Of a stretch of DNA of 48,324 nucleotides, positions 44,445-48,324 are shown one piece after another. The translations under genes and the position numbers were made by a program. Under the pieces are notes generated by a model that searched no databases, was not told where the DNA came from, and worked only from the letters and a program-made list of their open reading frames with translations. The stretch's first letter is position 1. Each line of letters opens with the position of its first letter. This stretch comes from Nitrososphaerota archaeon (lineage in GTDB: Archaea; Thermoproteota; Nitrososphaeria_A; Caldarchaeales; Wolframiiraptoraceae), in NCBI GenBank assembly GCA_021159365.1, contig JAGGRY010000056.1, positions 1 to 48,324 on the forward strand. Reading direction: 5' to 3'.

Positions 44445-47108
44445 TCAATTTTTAAGCGAATTCTTTATACAAGCTACACCTTCCTGATTTTCTTTAAACC
44501 TTCTTACAAGCTCGGTTAGTCTAGCGCCTATTCTTTCTTTCGTTTCCACGGTTTGGGCGCCTATGTGAGGAGTTATTATAAAATTTTCAAACTCAGTATC
44601 TACTAGTTCTCTCTCGATGATAGGTTCGTTCATGAACACATCTACCGCAACGCCTCCAAATTTTCCATCGTTTAAGGCTTTCAAAAAGGCTTTCTTCTCA
44701 ACTACTTGTGCCCGCGATGTATTAACGAAAATTACCCCGTCTTTCATCATGGAGAACTCTTCCTCTCCTATCAACCCCGCCGTTTCTTTGGTAAGGGGTA
44801 CGTGAAGCGTTATGATATCGGCCGTCTTCAATAATTCCTCCATGCTCACTTTTCTTACTTCAGCTTGCTTAACGTAAGGGTCAAACGCTATGACATTCGC
44901 CCCGAAAGCTTGGGCTAGCTCTGCAACCCGTCTTCCTATACGGCCCAACCCTATTATGCCGATCGTTTTTCCCTTCAGCTCTTTCCCCACAAGATTCCCT
45001 TTCATCCATTTTCCGCTCTTCAATCCCTTGTCGGCTATGATTATCTTTCTAAGTAGATTGAGGATTAGAGCTATTGTCAGCTCTGCGACGGCTTCCGTTG
45101 AACCGGCAGTGGTTTCGACGGTTATACCTAAAGCTCTCGCAGCCTCTACGTCTATATTGTCAATTCCATGACCAGCCCTTATTATCAACTTCAGGTTCTT
45201 CATCTTTCTCAACAACTCCTCAGTAACCTTTGTTCTACTCCTTACGATCAGTATGTTAGCCTCTGCTAGGGATTCATCATCGATTTTAGTTTCTACAATC
45301 GCTATCTTTTCTATCTGGCTTATCACACTTTCCGGTAGGTCGTCTGGGATGAGGACTATAGGATAATTATTCAGGATCTTGAAGGCATCCGCTGTAACCT
45401 TTCCCGTACCTCCAGTTATCATCTCCAAGGCGGCAATCGTATCCAACACATCATCTTTTGTAACATTACCCATGTGCGCTATCCTTATTATCTTATCCTT
45501 CAATTTCCCCTGTCCATTTGAAATGACTACTCCGAACTCCCTTAGTCTTTTTATGATTTCCTCCACTTCAAATCCTTCAGGCGGTTTAGCTGCCGTAAGC
45601 GTCGGCGACGCCGCTTCCTCTCTCACCAGAAGCTTAAACCCAAATTTCTTTAAGCTTCTCCTGACAACATTTCTAAAAAGTTCATGTCGCTTTGCCCTAT
45701 TTTCAACGCCCTCCTGTTCAATGATTTTCAACGCCTCATTCAAACCATACAATAGGTTGATTGCCGGTGTGAACGGGGTTTGACCGCGCTCTGCATACTG
45801 CTTGTAAAGAAGTAAGTCGGTATAGAAACCTCTATGATCGGTGATATGCTTCCACGCATCCTTCCTTATTGCCAAAACAACCAAGCCTGGAGGAGCTCCT
45901 ACTGCTTTTTGTACGCCGAGGATGGCGATGTCTACCCCAATGCCTTGAATGTCTACTTCGTCTCCGCCTATTGCGCTCACAAAATCTACGACCGTTACTT
46001 TACCGTACTTCTTCGCTAACTTCACTATTTTCTCTGTTGGATTTACCATTCCCGTTGACGTTTCGTTGTGCACTAGAGTAACGAGCTTTACATCACGCCT
46101 TTTCATGGCGCTCTCCACTTCCTTCATATCAAACTCTTCACACCAACTACCCACCCTAATGGGGATTGCACCTACTGTTTGTACTATTTTTGCGAATCTT
46201 TCTCCGAACTCTCCGTTGACAAGCGTCAATACTTTTTCTCCTTTTCTAAGAAAGTTCTTTATCGTTGCTTCCATACCCAAAGTACTGCTACCGGTCATGA
46301 TCACGATGTCATACTCACTCAAGTTGAAAATTTTCTTTATCAACTTTACCGAATTGCTTAGCAATTCTCGGAATGCTGCACTTCTGTGACTGACAACCTG
46401 TGTTGCCATCGCTCGCATTATTCTTTCGTTGATTGGAGTAGGACCTGGCATCATTAAACGCTTACCTCTTACTAAAAACACACGAATGAATGGAAGTAAT
46501 GCTCTTAGGTCGTCAGCATCAACTACAACTTTTACATTACGTCTCACAACTTCAGTTGCATTAAATCCTATCCCCAGTCCTGCTGTTCTCAGCATCCTTA
46601 AATCATTAGCTCCGTCTCCGACGGCAACCACGTTCTCTAATGCAACACCTAGCTCTTTAGCAATTTTCATTAAATGCTCGTGCTTATTGTCATCGCTCAC
46701 TCTCATTTCTACGCCGGCGAGAGTGTTGTGTTTGAACACAAGCTTATTGGCAATAGCGAAGTCAAGGCCGAGTTGTCGTTTAATTTTGTTTGCCAGAATC
46801 TCGAAGCCGCCTGTGATTACTCCAACCTTAATTCCAAGATCCTTAACCTCATCCACAAATTCTTTAGCGCCCTTAACTAGTTTCATGTTGTTTGCCACTC
46901 TCAGACAGTCTTCATATTTCATTCCAGTAAGTAGGCTTATTCTCTCTTTAAGGCCATGTTTCCAGTCTATCTTACCTTCGATGCCTCTTTTTGCTATCTC
47001 TTCGACAGCGTCATAGTTTCCAGCAACTTTTGCTAACTCTGAAAGATACTCACCATCCACTAGCACGCCTTCCATGTCTAGGATAAGGAGTTTAGCCACT
47101 ATCTTCAC
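44445..47108 (-). CDS. Trifunctional fusion: phosphoserine phosphatase-like HAD + class V aminotransferase + D-3-phosphoglycerate dehydrogenase-like
   Basis: Residues about 1-216 SerB-like (LLILDMEGVLVD, VITGGFEILANKIKRQLGLDFAIANKL, VAVGDGANDLRML); about 218-566 class V aminotransferase (MMPGPTPINERIM, TGSSTLGMEA, VDFVSAIGGDEVDI, GVQKAVGAPPGL); about 575-887 SerA-like (IIRAGHGIDNID, IGIIGLGRIGRRVAELAQAFG, VNTSRAQVV, VDVFMNEP, TPHIGAQT). Confidence 0.93.
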   Translation of the reverse strand: MKIVAKLLILDMEGVLVDGEYLSELAKVAGNYDAVEEIAKRGIEGKIDWKHGLKERISLLTGMKYEDCLRVANNMKLVKGAKEFVDEVKDLGIKVGVITGGFEILANKIKRQLGLDFAIANKLVFKHNTLAGVEMRVSDDNKHEHLMKIAKELGVALENVVAVGDGANDLRMLRTAGLGIGFNATEVVRRNVKVVVDADDLRALLPFIRVFLVRGKRLMMPGPTPINERIMRAMATQVVSHRSAAFRELLSNSVKLIKKIFNLSEYDIVIMTGSSTLGMEATIKNFLRKGEKVLTLVNGEFGERFAKIVQTVGAIPIRVGSWCEEFDMKEVESAMKRRDVKLVTLVHNETSTGMVNPTEKIVKLAKKYGKVTVVDFVSAIGGDEVDIQGIGVDIAILGVQKAVGAPPGLVVLAIRKDAWKHITDHRGFYTDLLLYKQYAERGQTPFTPAINLLYGLNEALKIIEQEGVENRAKRHELFRNVVRRSLKKFGFKLLVREEAASPTLTAAKPPEGFEVEEIIKRLREFGVVISNGQGKLKDKIIRIAHMGNVTKDDVLDTIAALEMITGGTGKVTADAFKILNNYPIVLIPDDLPESVISQIEKIAIVETKIDDESLAEANILIVRSRTKVTEELLRKMKNLKLIIRAGHGIDNIDVEAARALGITVETTAGSTEAVAELTIALILNLLRKIIIADKGLKSGKWMKGNLVGKELKGKTIGIIGLGRIGRRVAELAQAFGANVIAFDPYVKQAEVRKVSMEELLKTADIITLHVPLTKETAGLIGEEEFSMMKDGVIFVNTSRAQVVEKKAFLKALNDGKFGGVAVDVFMNEPIIERELVDTEFENFIITPHIGAQTVETKERIGARLTELVRRFKENQEGVACIKNSLKN

Positions 47109-47144
47109 CTCTTTCGCTTCTAATCGAGAAGAACGCGGGAATCA

Positions 47145-47247
47145 GCGGTGAGAAAAGGTCGGCGTGACATACTATAGGGATTGGAAGGCCATCACGCTCA
47201 CCAGGTTTAGCAATGTTGCTGTCTGATATTTATGGTTTTCTCACCGC
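47145..47247. other. Nested inverted repeats capable of forming a three-way-junction RNA
   Basis: Perfect 12-bp pair GCGGTGAGAAAA (47145-47156) / TTTTCTCACCGC (47236-47247) enclosing GGTCGGCGTGA/TCACGCTCACC and AGCA/TGCT arms. Confidence 0.6.
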
Positions 47248-47442
47248 CTTGATTTTAAAACAACGTCTATACAAGAGGTTTCTTACGAGTTCGCTCCTCG
47301 ATCAAAACATCGGAGTCATGAACTTCTATAAAGCTGATTCGTAGAGTTACTTGAGAAGATGAAGAAAGTGTTAGGCAGCTATACGAGGAGGTGAAGTTAG
47401 AAGGAATCAAAAGTCTCTAGTTAGAAGAAAATGCTATTATAA

Positions 47443-48324
<882 letters not shown>

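Noticed and set aside
45949-47016. Several long plus-strand ORFs (146 aa, 195 aa and others) antisense to the serine fusion
   Set aside because: Low-complexity S/T/L/P-rich mirror translations of a strong coding frame; no domain signal.

Overview
The window looks archaeal (TACK/Thermoproteota-like). Evidence: L40e, RpoK, Alba, thermosome, archaeal-type DphB, TruD, NadM and Pth2, RbkR/RibL, a crenarchaeal-type proteasome beta subunit, and a tRNA with a non-canonical BHB intron. About 50 genes are tightly packed. The left part (about 1.2-8.9 kb, minus strand) is a MoxR/DUF58/DUF4350/DUF4129-like/DUF1616 envelope-associated gene block next to a flippase. The centre is mostly housekeeping: MDH, class II HMG-CoA reductase, DphB, FMN/FAD synthesis, proteasome/PAC2, Hsp20, thermosome/RpoK, RtcA, NadM, Pth2, TruD. 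At about 34.8-39.5 kb lies a TrmB-regulator / MacB-like ABC / CARDB-like module. The most remarkable locus is at the right end. A single 887-aa ORF fuses a phosphoserine-phosphatase-like HAD domain, a class V aminotransferase and a 3-phosphoglycerate-dehydrogenase-like domain, which would be all three steps of the phosphorylated serine pathway in reverse reaction order. It is flanked by a tRNA-Val(CAC) interrupted in the T-stem by a 22-nt intron. On the other side is an intergenic element that can fold into a three-way junction, followed by a divergent ketol-acid-reductoisomerase-like gene. No CRISPR array, rRNA or intact transposon was seen. All family calls come from reading the sequence; no database search was run.
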